From Streptomyces aurantiacus JA 4570 (GTDB lineage Bacteria; Actinomycetota; Actinomycetes; Streptomycetales; Streptomycetaceae), in contig NZ_AOPZ01000333.1 of NCBI RefSeq assembly GCF_000414115.1, positions 1 through 38,768 of the forward strand: 38,768 bases of DNA. The letters are read 5' to 3'. Both the position numbers and the translations under genes were made by a program. Below are positions 1 through 7,735 of the stretch, in pieces. A model generated the notes under the pieces. The model did no database searches and had not been told where the DNA came from. It saw nothing but the letters and a program-made list of their open reading frames with translations. The stretch's first letter is position 1, and each line of letters starts with the position of its first letter.

Positions 1-1150
1 CCGACGCCGGCAGCGCCTCGGCGAGCCGCCCCGCCGCCTCGGCGCGCGCGGCCGCCCAGTCGCCGCCGTGCGCCACGTCCGGGTCCGTGACGAGCGGGCC
101 GTACGACTCCAGCCACGCGAACTCGCTCTCCGGGTCGAGCCGTACGTGCTCCAGCTGGGTGCGCGCGAGCCCGGCCTGGATCTCGGCGTAGCCGCCCGTG
201 CCGGGCTCGGTCAGCCACTCCTGCCAGCGCCGGCCGCCGGGGGCCGTCCCCCAGACGAAGAGTTTGCGGCCGCGCAGCGGCGCCGTCGATGTCTGCACGA
301 GGCCGTGCCCGTCCGCGTCGACGGCCGCGATCCAGCGGCGCGCCCCGTCGGGCAGGTCGTAGAAGTAGTCGGCGGCGAACTCGCCGCGCAGCGGGTACGT
401 GCGGTCGGCCCCGTCGTACTCGGGCACCGGCACCTTCCGCAGCGTACGCGCGTACCCGAAGTGCCATGCCTCGTCGGCCGGGACGAGCACCCGGCGCTCC
501 TCCGGAACGGCGATGTTGGACCACCAGTAGACGGGCACCGGCTTCTCGTGCGGATTGCGTACGCGTACGCCGACATGCAGGAAGTCGGAGTCCTCCGGCA
601 GCCACAGGTCGACCTGGAACGGGGTGTCGCGCAGCCGCTCCCACTCCCACAGGCGCACCATCTCGCCGCCGTCGGGCGCGGTCACGCGCGCCGCGTGCAG
701 GGGTGCGCAGGACAGCGTGGTGTGGCCGGTGGCGCCGATGTTCCACTCGACGCCACCGGAGTACCAGGCGCCGTTGAGCGCGAAGTCGGCGGGCTGGAAC
801 ACCGGGTTCCGGTAGAGCAGTTCGCGGTCCGTGGGCTTGTGGAAGAGGGAGTGGATCCGGCCGCCGAGGCCGGGCAGGACGGTGACCCGCAGCCGTTCGT
901 TCTCGATGACGATCGTCTCGAAGACGGTCGGGGTGCGTGCGCGGCCGTAGCCGTCGCGGATGCGCGCGGGCAGCACCGACCGCAGCGGCTCGTACGCGAG
1001 CTGGCGCGCCATGTCGCGCGGCAGGCCCCGCAGGTCCCGGTCGTCGAGCCGGTGCGCCTCGTCGAGCGGCCGGAGCGGCGGCAGCGGGTTGTCCGGCCCC
1101 AACTCGGCCGCCGGCAGGGTCAGTACGTCGCGTCGCACGGTCGTCGCCAA
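1..1150 (-). CDS. DUF5107 domain protein, C-terminus beyond window
   Basis: This reads leftward and runs off the window at base 1, so only about the first 383 residues are visible. The start is a TTG at 1150-1148 with a GGAGGA ribosome binding site six bases upstream; an in-frame GTG four codons later is the alternative. The visible part has the look of the DUF5107 family: an N-terminal stretch ending in an LPGLGGRI-type segment, then FALNGAWYSGGVEWN and a carbohydrate-mutarotase-like beta-sandwich with VYWWSNIAVPE. Full-length family members usually continue into TPR-like repeats, which would lie outside. The family is thought to act on carbohydrates, but no reaction is established that I can state. 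The arginase-fold gene lies 122 bases upstream on the same strand. The family call is fairly sure; the function is unknown. Confidence 0.78.
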   Translation of the reverse strand, partial: MATTVRRDVLTLPAAELGPDNPLPPLRPLDEAHRLDDRDLRGLPRDMARQLAYEPLRSVLPARIRDGYGRARTPTVFETIVIENERLRVTVLPGLGGRIHSLFHKPTDRELLYRNPVFQPADFALNGAWYSGGVEWNIGATGHTTLSCAPLHAARVTAPDGGEMVRLWEWERLRDTPFQVDLWLPEDSDFLHVGVRVRNPHEKPVPVYWWSNIAVPEERRVLVPADEAWHFGYARTLRKVPVPEYDGADRTYPLRGEFAADYFYDLPDGARRWIAAVDADGHGLVQTSTAPLRGRKLFVWGTAPGGRRWQEWLTEPGTGGYAEIQAGLARTQLEHVRLDPESEFAWLESYGPLVTDPDVAHGGDWAAARAEAAGRLAEALPAS

Positions 1151-1272
1151 GGCGTCCTCCTCGGTTCGGGTCCTCGGTCGGGCCCTCGGTTCGGGGACGC
1201 CGCGCACGCGCCGATGCACCCCCGATGACCATGGAACACGCTCGGCGCCGACCCGGCCAGGGCCTTTGTCGG

Positions 1273-2169
1273 TCAGGATTCCGTGAAGGCCGCCACAATC
1301 ACGTCGGTGAGCACGTCGCCCGCGGTGCCGTCCGGGTCGAGGTCGGGGTCGTAGATGGTGACGTTGAGCCCGGCGCAGCGCGGCGAGCGCACCAGCGGGC
1401 GCAGCAGCGCGAGGAGTTCGTCGGGGTGCAGGCCGTCGGCGTCGGGGCTGTCGACGGCCGGCATCACGGCGGGGTCGAGCACGTCGGCGTCGAGGTGCAC
1501 CCAGAAGCCGTCGAGGGCGGTGTTCTCCAGGCCGGTGACGGCCGAGCGGGCCACGTCCTCGGCGCCCCACTGGCGCAGCTCGCCGACCGTGACGGTCGGT
1601 ATCCGCAGCTCGCCGAGCTCGGCCCGGTCCTCGTCCTCGTCCCGCATGCCGAAGAGCCGCACGTCCTCGTCGCGCAGATAGGGGCGCAGGCCCTCGATGT
1701 CGGTGAGGTCGCGCTGGCCGCGGCCGGTGGCGAGGGCCAGCTCCTCGCCGCCCGCGGCGCCGACGCGGTCCGAGTTGCCGGGGTGCCGGAAGTCCGCGGA
1801 GGCGTCGACGGCCGCGAGTCCGTACCGTCCGACGCGGCGCAGCGCCAGGGACGCGCCGAGCTGGATGGAACAGTCGCCGCCGAGGACGACGGGCAGGTCA
1901 CCGGCGCGCACATGCCGCTCGATCCGGTCGGCGAGCTTCGGCGTGTAGGCGGCGATGGCGGCCGCGTTGAAGACGCCGTCGCCCTCCTGCCAGTCGCCGC
2001 GGTCGTAGCGCGGCGGCACCACGACGCCGCCCTCGAAGGCGTTCAGGCGCCGCACGATGCCGCGTTCGCGCAGTGCGCCCGCGAGCTTGTAGCAGCCGGG
2101 CACGGTGCCGGGGGCGGGCGGGCGCAGGCCCAGGTTGGAGGGGGCGTCGATGATCACGATGTTCCGCAT
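1273..2169 (-). CDS. Arginase/ureohydrolase-fold protein with altered metal site
   Basis: A 298-residue protein of the arginase/agmatinase/formiminoglutamase superfamily. The start chosen is the ATG at 2169 (MRNIVIIDAPSNLG); the frame stays open 31 codons further upstream but without a family-like sequence. Superfamily landmarks are GGDCS at about 97-101, VDASADFRHPG at about 121-131, and HLDADVLDP at about 225-233. In true arginases the histidine of GGDHS and the histidine of DAHAD bind the two manganese ions. Here they are Cys100 and Ser124, while Asp122, Asp126, Asp227 and Asp229 remain. The protein may therefore bind metal differently or use another substrate, and calling it an arginase would be too specific. 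It lies 49 bases downstream of the GNAT gene and probably shares its transcript. Confidence 0.85.
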   Translation of the reverse strand: MRNIVIIDAPSNLGLRPPAPGTVPGCYKLAGALRERGIVRRLNAFEGGVVVPPRYDRGDWQEGDGVFNAAAIAAYTPKLADRIERHVRAGDLPVVLGGDCSIQLGASLALRRVGRYGLAAVDASADFRHPGNSDRVGAAGGEELALATGRGQRDLTDIEGLRPYLRDEDVRLFGMRDEDEDRAELGELRIPTVTVGELRQWGAEDVARSAVTGLENTALDGFWVHLDADVLDPAVMPAVDSPDADGLHPDELLALLRPLVRSPRCAGLNVTIYDPDLDPDGTAGDVLTDVIVAAFTES

Positions 2170-2218
2170 GCCGCCATCCTGCGCGACGGCGGGCGGCTTG
2201 TTCAACGGCCGGTTCCGT

Positions 2219-2803
2219 TCAACGGCCCGGGCCTGCCAGCTTCCCCGCGCCCTCTCGCGCACGCGTCATCTCGGCGGTGAGGGCCCACCGTTGGTGGTCG
2301 CGCCAGCCGCCGTCGATGAAGAGGAAGTCGGGCGAGAAGCCTTCGAGGCGGAAGCCGGCGCGGCGGGCGAGCGCGATGGACGCGGTGTTGCCGGGCTGGA
2401 CGTTGATCTCCAGGCGGTGCAGCCGCAGCTCCCCGAACGCGTACCGCACGACGAGCGCGAGGCCCTCGGTCATGAGTCCGCGCCCGGCGGCGTGCGCGAA
2501 GGCGCCGTAGCCGAGTGCCCCGCTGCGGAAGCCGCCCTCGACGATGTTGTTGATGTTGATGAAGCCCGCCAGGGCGCCGTCCGACCGCTCGTAGACGAGG
2601 AATCCGGCCTTGGCCGGGTCCTCGGTCAGCGTCCGCGCGTACACCGCGTACCTGTCGTCCGTGGTCGGCGGGAAGAGCCAGGGGCGGTGCAGCTCGCGGC
2701 TCTCCAGCGCCCGTGCGGTGAACTCGGCGGCGTCGGCCTGGGTGTAGCCGCGTATGCCCACGCGGGGGCCGACGGCCAGGGGGGTGTGGTGGGGGCGCAG
2801 CAT
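2219..2803 (-). CDS. GNAT N-acetyltransferase, RimJ/RimL type
   Basis: A 194-residue acetyltransferase of the GNAT fold, which moves an acetyl group from acetyl-CoA to an amine. The order of elements fits the RimJ/RimL subfamily: RGYTQADAAEF near residue 20, AGFININNIVEGGFRSGALGYGA in the middle, the acetyl-CoA loop region AAGRGLMTEGL, and LHRLEINVQPGN followed by SIALARRAGFRLEG. That subfamily includes ribosomal-protein N-terminal acetyltransferases and many enzymes acting on small molecules, so the substrate cannot be assigned. The ATG at 2803 has no strong ribosome binding site. The LapA-like gene ends 20 bases upstream and the arginase-fold gene starts 49 bases downstream, so the three may be co-transcribed. 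Confidence 0.88.
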   Translation of the reverse strand: MLRPHHTPLAVGPRVGIRGYTQADAAEFTARALESRELHRPWLFPPTTDDRYAVYARTLTEDPAKAGFLVYERSDGALAGFININNIVEGGFRSGALGYGAFAHAAGRGLMTEGLALVVRYAFGELRLHRLEINVQPGNTASIALARRAGFRLEGFSPDFLFIDGGWRDHQRWALTAEMTRAREGAGKLAGPGR

Positions 2804-2823
2804 CCGGCCACGCTACCCCGTGC

Positions 2824-3075
2824 TCACCTGCGCCGGCCGACGAAGAACGCCCCGCACAGGGCGCCGATGAGGCCCGTGCCGAGCAGCGCCATCCACAGCG
2901 GCATGGTGACTTCCGGGATCAGCAGCCGGATCTTGGTGTTGCGGGTGTTCTCGAAGATGAAGACGAGCGTGAGGAGGGCGATCACCGCGACGGCCACCCG
3001 GCCGGGCGTCATCAGCGCACCCACGCCGCCCTTCGAGGGGCTCTGCTGGCCGCCCGTGGAGCTCTTGGGGCTCAT
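2824..3075 (-). CDS. Small LapA-domain membrane protein
   Basis: An 83-residue protein with a charged, Ser/Gly-rich N-terminus and two predicted membrane segments, about residues 24-42 (VAVAVIALLTLVFIFENT) and 56-78 (MPLWMALLGTGLIGALCGAFF), ending in GRRR. The FIFENTRNTKIRLLIPEVTMPLW core is typical of the LapA/DUF1049 domain, named for a lipopolysaccharide assembly protein in proteobacteria. In Gram-positive bacteria the role is unknown. The start at 3075 is preceded by GGAAGGG at a suitable distance; the frame remains open much further upstream, but that part is not family-like and lacks a good ribosome binding site. It is the first gene of a likely LapA-GNAT-arginase-fold transcript. Confidence 0.85.
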   Translation of the reverse strand: MSPKSSTGGQQSPSKGGVGALMTPGRVAVAVIALLTLVFIFENTRNTKIRLLIPEVTMPLWMALLGTGLIGALCGAFFVGRRR

Positions 3076-3264
3076 GTGTGGACCCTTCCGTTCCGTCCCG
3101 TTCCGTCGGTGGGTCGCCCGACCGGCAGACGACTCCCCCGGGTCCAGGATGGGCACCGGTGCGGGATCCCGCGCGGTGGGCGCCGCCCAGGAGTGGGGCG
3201 GGGTGGGCCATCCGGGTGAGGGGCGCGCCCGGCGGCACAGAGAAGCCCGCCCAGCGGCCACAGA

Positions 3265-3310
3265 GCCCGTCCGGCGTTTGAGGACGAGCCCGTCCGGCGT
3301 TTGAGGACGA
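3265..3310. repeat. Tandem 23-bp repeat, two perfect copies
   Basis: Two identical adjacent copies of a 23-base unit, GCCCGTCCGGCGTTTGAGGA followed by CGA, at 3265-3287 and 3288-3310. The same unit on the opposite strand occurs twice near 23757-23808. The gene-free stretch 3076-3430 contains this repeat, the terminator-like hairpin next to it at 3337-3349 and the upstream region of the LapA-like gene; nothing else was recognised there. Sequences of this kind are scattered between genes in many Streptomyces genomes, which is recalled knowledge. Relative to the LD-carboxypeptidase transcript it lies 3' of the stop codon. Confidence 0.85.
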
Positions 3311-3336
3311 GCCGCGGAGCGGCGAAAAGGGGGAAA

Positions 3337-3349
3337 GGGGCGCAGCCCC
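3337..3349 (-). terminator. Hairpin 3' of the LD-carboxypeptidase gene
   Basis: On the minus strand this reads GGGGC, TGC, GCCCC, a 5-bp stem with a 3-base loop, followed by TTTCCCCC. It lies about 80 bases past the stop codon of the S66 peptidase gene. The same GGGGC-N3-GCCCC-TTTCCCCC arrangement follows the TetR gene near 23717, also next to the tandem repeat. It is short, so termination strength is uncertain. Confidence 0.5.
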
Positions 3350-3430
3350 ATCAGCTCCGGACGACCGCCGCGGGCACCGCGGGCACCGCGAGACCAGCCC
3401 GCCGGACGAACCGCGACCCCGCCCGGCGGG

Positions 3431-4396
3431 TCAACCCGCGCTCGCCGCCAGCGCGGGCGCGTCGAGCCGCAACGCCCCCGCGTCCGCGTCCAGTTCGCCC
3501 GGTATCCCGAACGGCACGGTCAGCGCGCCGTCGCAGTGGCCGAACCCGAACTCTTCCACGATCGGCACGCCGAGCCCGCCGAGACGGTCCAGCAGCACCG
3601 CGCGCACGGCGTCGTAGGGATCGCAGTCCTCCCAGGAGCCGAGCGCGACGCCCGCCACCCCGTCCAGCCACCCCGCCCGCAGGAGCTGTGTCAGGAAGCG
3701 GTCGAGCCGGTACGTCTCCTCCCCCGTGTCCTCCAGGAACAGCAGCCCGCCCCGGGCGGACGCCCGCGCCCCGGGCACTCCCACGTCCGCCGACAGCAGG
3801 GACAGGCAGCCGCCGAGGGTGACCCCGCGGGCCCGGCCGCCCACGAGCGCCCGCCCGGGCGAGGCGATGACCCGCACCGCCTCCGGCTCGAAGAGCGTCA
3901 GGCGCAACTGCTCCTGGGCCCGGGCGTTCTTGAGGAAGTCGGCCCCGGCAACCATCGGCCCGTGCAGCGTCACGAGCCCCAGGCGCCGCGCGAACGCCTC
4001 GTGCAGCGTGGTGATGTCGCTGAACCCGAGGAACACCTTGGGTCCCGCGGCCCGCATGGCGTCCCAGTCGAGGAGCTCCACCATCCGCGCGGCGCCATAG
4101 CCGCCGCGCGCGCAGAACACCGCCGACACGGACGGGTCGCACCAGGCCCGCTCCAGGTCCCGCGCGCGGTCCGCGTCCGCGCCGGCGAGGTAGTCGAACT
4201 CCCGGTGCCGGTCGAGCACATGGGGTGCGGCGACGGGGTCGAGGTCCCAGCCGCGCAGGACGTCGAGGCCCGCTTCGAGGCGCTCCTCGGGCACGGGTCC
4301 GCTGGGCGCGACGACCGCGACGCGTGACCCGGGCACCAGCCGCGGCGGCCGGACCAGCGGCGGGACGGAGTCGGGGGCAGCGGCGGGCCGGCTCAC
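3431..4396 (-). CDS. LD-carboxypeptidase, peptidase family S66
   Basis: A 321-residue enzyme of family S66, which removes the terminal D-alanine from murein tetrapeptides (an L,D bond) during cell-wall recycling; the family also contains microcin-immunity-type members. The triad is visible at the expected spacing: Ser126 in GFSDIT, Glu222 in LFLEDTGEETYRLDRF and His287 in FGHCDGALTVPFG, with ARGGYGAAR at 97-104 forming the preceding loop. No signal peptide is seen, so it should act in the cytoplasm. The start is a GTG at 4396 whose bases overlap the S9 stop codon (GTGA), indicating translational coupling. It is the last gene of the M55-M20-S9-S66 operon and is followed by a hairpin and a tandem repeat. 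Confidence 0.93.
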   Translation of the reverse strand: MSRPAAAPDSVPPLVRPPRLVPGSRVAVVAPSGPVPEERLEAGLDVLRGWDLDPVAAPHVLDRHREFDYLAGADADRARDLERAWCDPSVSAVFCARGGYGAARMVELLDWDAMRAAGPKVFLGFSDITTLHEAFARRLGLVTLHGPMVAGADFLKNARAQEQLRLTLFEPEAVRVIASPGRALVGGRARGVTLGGCLSLLSADVGVPGARASARGGLLFLEDTGEETYRLDRFLTQLLRAGWLDGVAGVALGSWEDCDPYDAVRAVLLDRLGGLGVPIVEEFGFGHCDGALTVPFGIPGELDADAGALRLDAPALAASAG

Positions 4397-6384
4397 TTGG
4401 CCAGCTCCAGCGTCGGCGTGCCGCCCGCCGGTTCCAGCCGGAACACCTGCGCGTACAGGGACAGTTCGGCCTCGAGGACCCTGATCATCGTGTCCGCGCG
4501 CCGGAACCCGTGCCCCTCGCCCTCGAAGGCGATGTACGCGTGCGGCACCCCGCGCCGCTCCATCCGCTCCAGGAGGCGCTCGCACTGCGCGGGCGGACAG
4601 ATCACGTCGTCGAGGCCCTGGAGCAGCAGGAACGGCGCGGTGATGCGCTCGGCGTGCCGCGCGGGCGACCGCTCCTCGTACCGGCCGGGCACCTCCGCGT
4701 AGGGCCCCACCAGCGTCTCCAGATAGCGCGACTCGAAGTCGTGGGTCTCCCCGTCCTGCCAGGAGCCGAGGTCGAGGACGGGGTAGAGGATCGTGCCGCA
4801 GGCGTACACATCCGTTGTGGTCAGTGAGGCCGCCGTGGTCCAGCCGCCCGCGCTGCCGCCGCGGATCGCGAGCCGCGCGCGGTCGGCGGTGCCCTCGTCG
4901 GCGAGCGCGAGCGCCACGGCCGCGCAGTCCTCGACGTCGACGACGCCCCACTGCTCCCGCAGCCGGTCGCGGTAGGCGCGGCCGTACCCCGTCGAGCCGC
5001 CGTAGTTGACCTCCGCGACGCCGATGCCGCGCGAGGTGAAGTAGGCGATCGCCAGGTCGAGGACGAGGGGGGCGCGGGAGGTGGGGCCGCCGTGCGCCCA
5101 CACCACGTACGGCGGCAGTTCGTCGCCGGGGGCGATGTGGCCGGGGTGGTGCGGCGGATAGATGTGGGCGTGGATCTCGCGTCCGGCGGGGCCCAGGAAG
5201 GTGCGGATCTGGGGTTCCGGATAGTACGTGGGGTCCACCGGGTCGTCGTGCGCGGCTCCGATGACGCGGGCGCGGCCGGTGCGGGTGTCCAGCTCCACGA
5301 CCTCGTAGGCGCTGCGGGGGCTGGCGGCGATGCCGGCGACGCGGGTGCCGCTGACGGCGAGGGACGCCGACCACTCCGACCAGGGGCCCGCGGCGTCGAC
5401 GACCTCGCCGGTCTCCGGGTCGAGGATGCCGAGCGCGGTGGCGCCGGTGCCGTGCACGACGGCGATCAGACCGCTCTCCAGGGGCGCGAACCAGCTGAGG
5501 CCGAGCTGCCACAGGGGTCCGCCGAACTCCTCCTCTCGCGGGCAGAGCGCGACCGCCGCGCCGTCGGGCGCCGCCCGGTACAGATTCCACCAGCCGGTGC
5601 GGTCGCTCACGAACAGCAGCCGCCCGTCCGGCGCCCAGTCGGCCTGGACGATCGACTCCTCGGGTCCGCCCGCGAAGACGCGGGCACCGTCGAAGGTGCC
5701 GTCCGCGCGGACGTCGGCGACCATCAGCTCCGTGCCGTCCCACGGCATCCGCGGGTGGTCCCAGCCGAGCCAGGCGGTCTTCGCGCCGTCGGGCGAGAGC
5801 CGCGGTCCGGTGACGAAGCGGTGCCGCCCGTCGGACAACTCCCGCACGGCGGCGCGGTCCTCGGCGGCCGAGCCGTCGAGCGGCACCGCGGCCACCACAC
5901 GCCGCACGTCCGTGGGCCCCTCGCCGGTGAACTCCTCCAGGACGCACCACACCTCGCCCCGGTCCAGGTGCACGCGCGGGTCCGCCCAGCGCAGCCCGCC
6001 GCCGACGCCGGACAGGGGCGTGAGCGGTCTGGGCTCGGCCTCGGGGACGTCCGGCTCGTACGCGTACAGCCGCTGGTCGGCGTAGTCCGCGAACACCAGG
6101 AGCGGCCCGCGCGGGTCACCGGGGCGCGCGGCCGCGGCCCAGGGCCGGCCGCCGTACTCGATGACGCGGTTGCGGACGTTCCAGGGCGCGGGCAGCACCG
6201 GCTCCTCGCGGCCGCCCGCGCGCCGCCGCACCAGGGCCCGCCGGCCGCCCTCGGTGGGGCGCGGCTCCGTCCACCACGCCTCGTCCCCCACGAAGCCGAC
6301 GAACGCGGGGCTGCCGTCGTGCGCCGCGGCGAGCGCCGCGTCGATCGGGGACAGCCATGAGCCGTACGGCTTGGTCTGCGCCAT
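4393..6384 (-). CDS. S9 family prolyl oligopeptidase / acylaminoacyl-peptidase
   Basis: A 663-residue serine peptidase with an N-terminal beta-propeller (about 40-400, with RLSPDGAKTAWLGWDHP and WAPDGRLLFVSDRTGWWNLY blades) and a C-terminal alpha/beta-hydrolase domain. The triad is Ser511 in GGSAGGW, Asp593 in QGLDDVICPP and His625 in GEGHGFRR. Such enzymes cut short peptides, often at proline or acylated termini; the propeller excludes large proteins. No signal peptide is seen. Two ATGs compete at 6393 and 6384. The GGGGGAG ribosome binding site touches the first, so the second, beginning MAQTKPYG, is preferred. It starts 25 bases after the M20 stop and overlaps the S66 gene by 4 bases. Confidence 0.93.
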   Translation of the reverse strand: MAQTKPYGSWLSPIDAALAAAHDGSPAFVGFVGDEAWWTEPRPTEGGRRALVRRRAGGREEPVLPAPWNVRNRVIEYGGRPWAAAARPGDPRGPLLVFADYADQRLYAYEPDVPEAEPRPLTPLSGVGGGLRWADPRVHLDRGEVWCVLEEFTGEGPTDVRRVVAAVPLDGSAAEDRAAVRELSDGRHRFVTGPRLSPDGAKTAWLGWDHPRMPWDGTELMVADVRADGTFDGARVFAGGPEESIVQADWAPDGRLLFVSDRTGWWNLYRAAPDGAAVALCPREEEFGGPLWQLGLSWFAPLESGLIAVVHGTGATALGILDPETGEVVDAAGPWSEWSASLAVSGTRVAGIAASPRSAYEVVELDTRTGRARVIGAAHDDPVDPTYYPEPQIRTFLGPAGREIHAHIYPPHHPGHIAPGDELPPYVVWAHGGPTSRAPLVLDLAIAYFTSRGIGVAEVNYGGSTGYGRAYRDRLREQWGVVDVEDCAAVALALADEGTADRARLAIRGGSAGGWTTAASLTTTDVYACGTILYPVLDLGSWQDGETHDFESRYLETLVGPYAEVPGRYEERSPARHAERITAPFLLLQGLDDVICPPAQCERLLERMERRGVPHAYIAFEGEGHGFRRADTMIRVLEAELSLYAQVFRLEPAGGTPTLELAK

Positions 6385-6409
6385 GTCGTTCATCTCCCCC
6401 AAAGGTCGG

Positions 6410-7735
6410 TCAGGCCGTGCGCAGAAAGCGGTCGAGCACCCGGGTGCCGAAGTGCAGCGCCTCGACCGGCACCCGCTCGTCCACTCCGTGGAAGAGGGCC
6501 TGGTAGTCGAAGCCCTCGGGCGTCCGCAGCGGCGAGAAGCCGTAGCCGCGGATGCCGAGCCTCGAGAACTGCTTGGCGTCCGTTCCTCCCGACATGCAGT
6601 ACGGAACGACGCGGCCCTCCGGCGCGAACTCCTGGACGGCCGCCCGCATCCTGGCGAACGTGGGCGTGTCCACCGGCGCCTGCAGCGCCACCTCCCGGTG
6701 GTGGAACTCCCAGTCGACGTCCGGTCCGGTGAGCCGGTCAAGGGTGGTGCGGAACTCTTCCTCGCCGCCGGGCAGATATCTGCCGTCCACATAGGCGGTG
6801 GCCTCGCCCGGGATCACATTGACCTTGTACCCGGACTGGAGCATGGTCGGGTTGGCGCTGTTGCGGACCGTGGGCTCGACCAGGGCGGCGGTGGGGCCGA
6901 GCTTCTCCATGAAGGCGTCGACGTCGAATCCGGGCGCGTCCGGGTCGGCCTCCAGGCCGTACAGCTCGGCGAGTTCGACGAGGGCCGCCCGCACCGTGGG
7001 GGTGAGCCGCACCGGCCAGTGGTGCTCCCCGATGCGGGTGACGGCCGCGGCGAGCCTGCTGACCGCGTTGTCGCGGTTCACCTTGGAGCCGTGGCCCGCC
7101 GTGCCGCGCGCGGTGAGCTTGAGCCAGCCGGTGCCGCGCTCGCCCGCCGCGATCGGATAGAGCTGGTTGCCCCGGCCGTCGTGGAAGGTGAACGCGCCGG
7201 ATTCGCTGATGCCTTCCGTGCAGCCCTCGAACAGCGCCGCGTGCCGGTCGGCCAGGAACCCGGAGCCGTCCAGGGCGCTGGCCTCCTCGTCGGCGGTGAA
7301 CGCGATCACGATGTCCCGGCGCGGCCGGACGCCCGCCCGCCGCCAGTTCCGGACGACCGCGAGGATCATCGCGTCCATGTTCTTCATGTCGATGGCGCCG
7401 CGCCCCCACACGACGCCGTCGCGGATCTCGCCGGAGAAGGGGTGCACCTGCCAGTCGGCCGCCTCGGCCGGGACGACGTCCAGATGGCCGTGGACCAGCA
7501 GGGCCTCCGCGCCGGGATCGGTGCCCTCGATGCGGGCGACGACGTTGGTGCGGCCCGGGCTGCGCTCCAGGAGGGTGGGCTCCAGGCCGGCGCCGGCGAG
7601 CTGTTCCGCGGCGTACTCGGCGGCGGGGCGCTCGCGGCAGTCGTCGTCGCCGCGGTTGGTGGTGTCGATGCGGATGAGTTCGGAGGTGAACCGGACGACC
7701 TCGTCCAGTGCTTGGGGGTCGACCTGGTCAGCCAT
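6410..7735 (-). CDS. M20 family zinc metallopeptidase
   Basis: A 441-residue cytoplasmic di-zinc peptidase of family M20 (carboxypeptidase G2/ArgE/DapE type). The metal and catalytic residues are visible: His84 and Asp86 in LLVHGHLDVVP, Asp116 in GRGAIDMKNMDA, Glu150 and Glu151 in FTADEEASAL, and the final histidine in QALFHGVDERVP. The dimerisation domain lies between, with RGTAGHGSKVNRDNA. The substrate is probably a short peptide or an N-acyl amino acid and cannot be fixed from sequence. The ATG at 7735 has GAGGAG five bases upstream and overlaps the M55 gene by 8 bases, which points to coupled translation. Residues encoded upstream of that ATG in the same frame belong to the M55 shadow. 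Confidence 0.93.
   Translation of the reverse strand: MADQVDPQALDEVVRFTSELIRIDTTNRGDDDCRERPAAEYAAEQLAGAGLEPTLLERSPGRTNVVARIEGTDPGAEALLVHGHLDVVPAEAADWQVHPFSGEIRDGVVWGRGAIDMKNMDAMILAVVRNWRRAGVRPRRDIVIAFTADEEASALDGSGFLADRHAALFEGCTEGISESGAFTFHDGRGNQLYPIAAGERGTGWLKLTARGTAGHGSKVNRDNAVSRLAAAVTRIGEHHWPVRLTPTVRAALVELAELYGLEADPDAPGFDVDAFMEKLGPTAALVEPTVRNSANPTMLQSGYKVNVIPGEATAYVDGRYLPGGEEEFRTTLDRLTGPDVDWEFHHREVALQAPVDTPTFARMRAAVQEFAPEGRVVPYCMSGGTDAKQFSRLGIRGYGFSPLRTPEGFDYQALFHGVDERVPVEALHFGTRVLDRFLRTA

Noticed and set aside
68..1228. Long plus-strand open frame opposite the DUF5107 gene
   Set aside because: Arg/Val/Gly-rich composition without family features; a shadow of the minus-strand gene, which has a good ribosome binding site and clear domain sequence.
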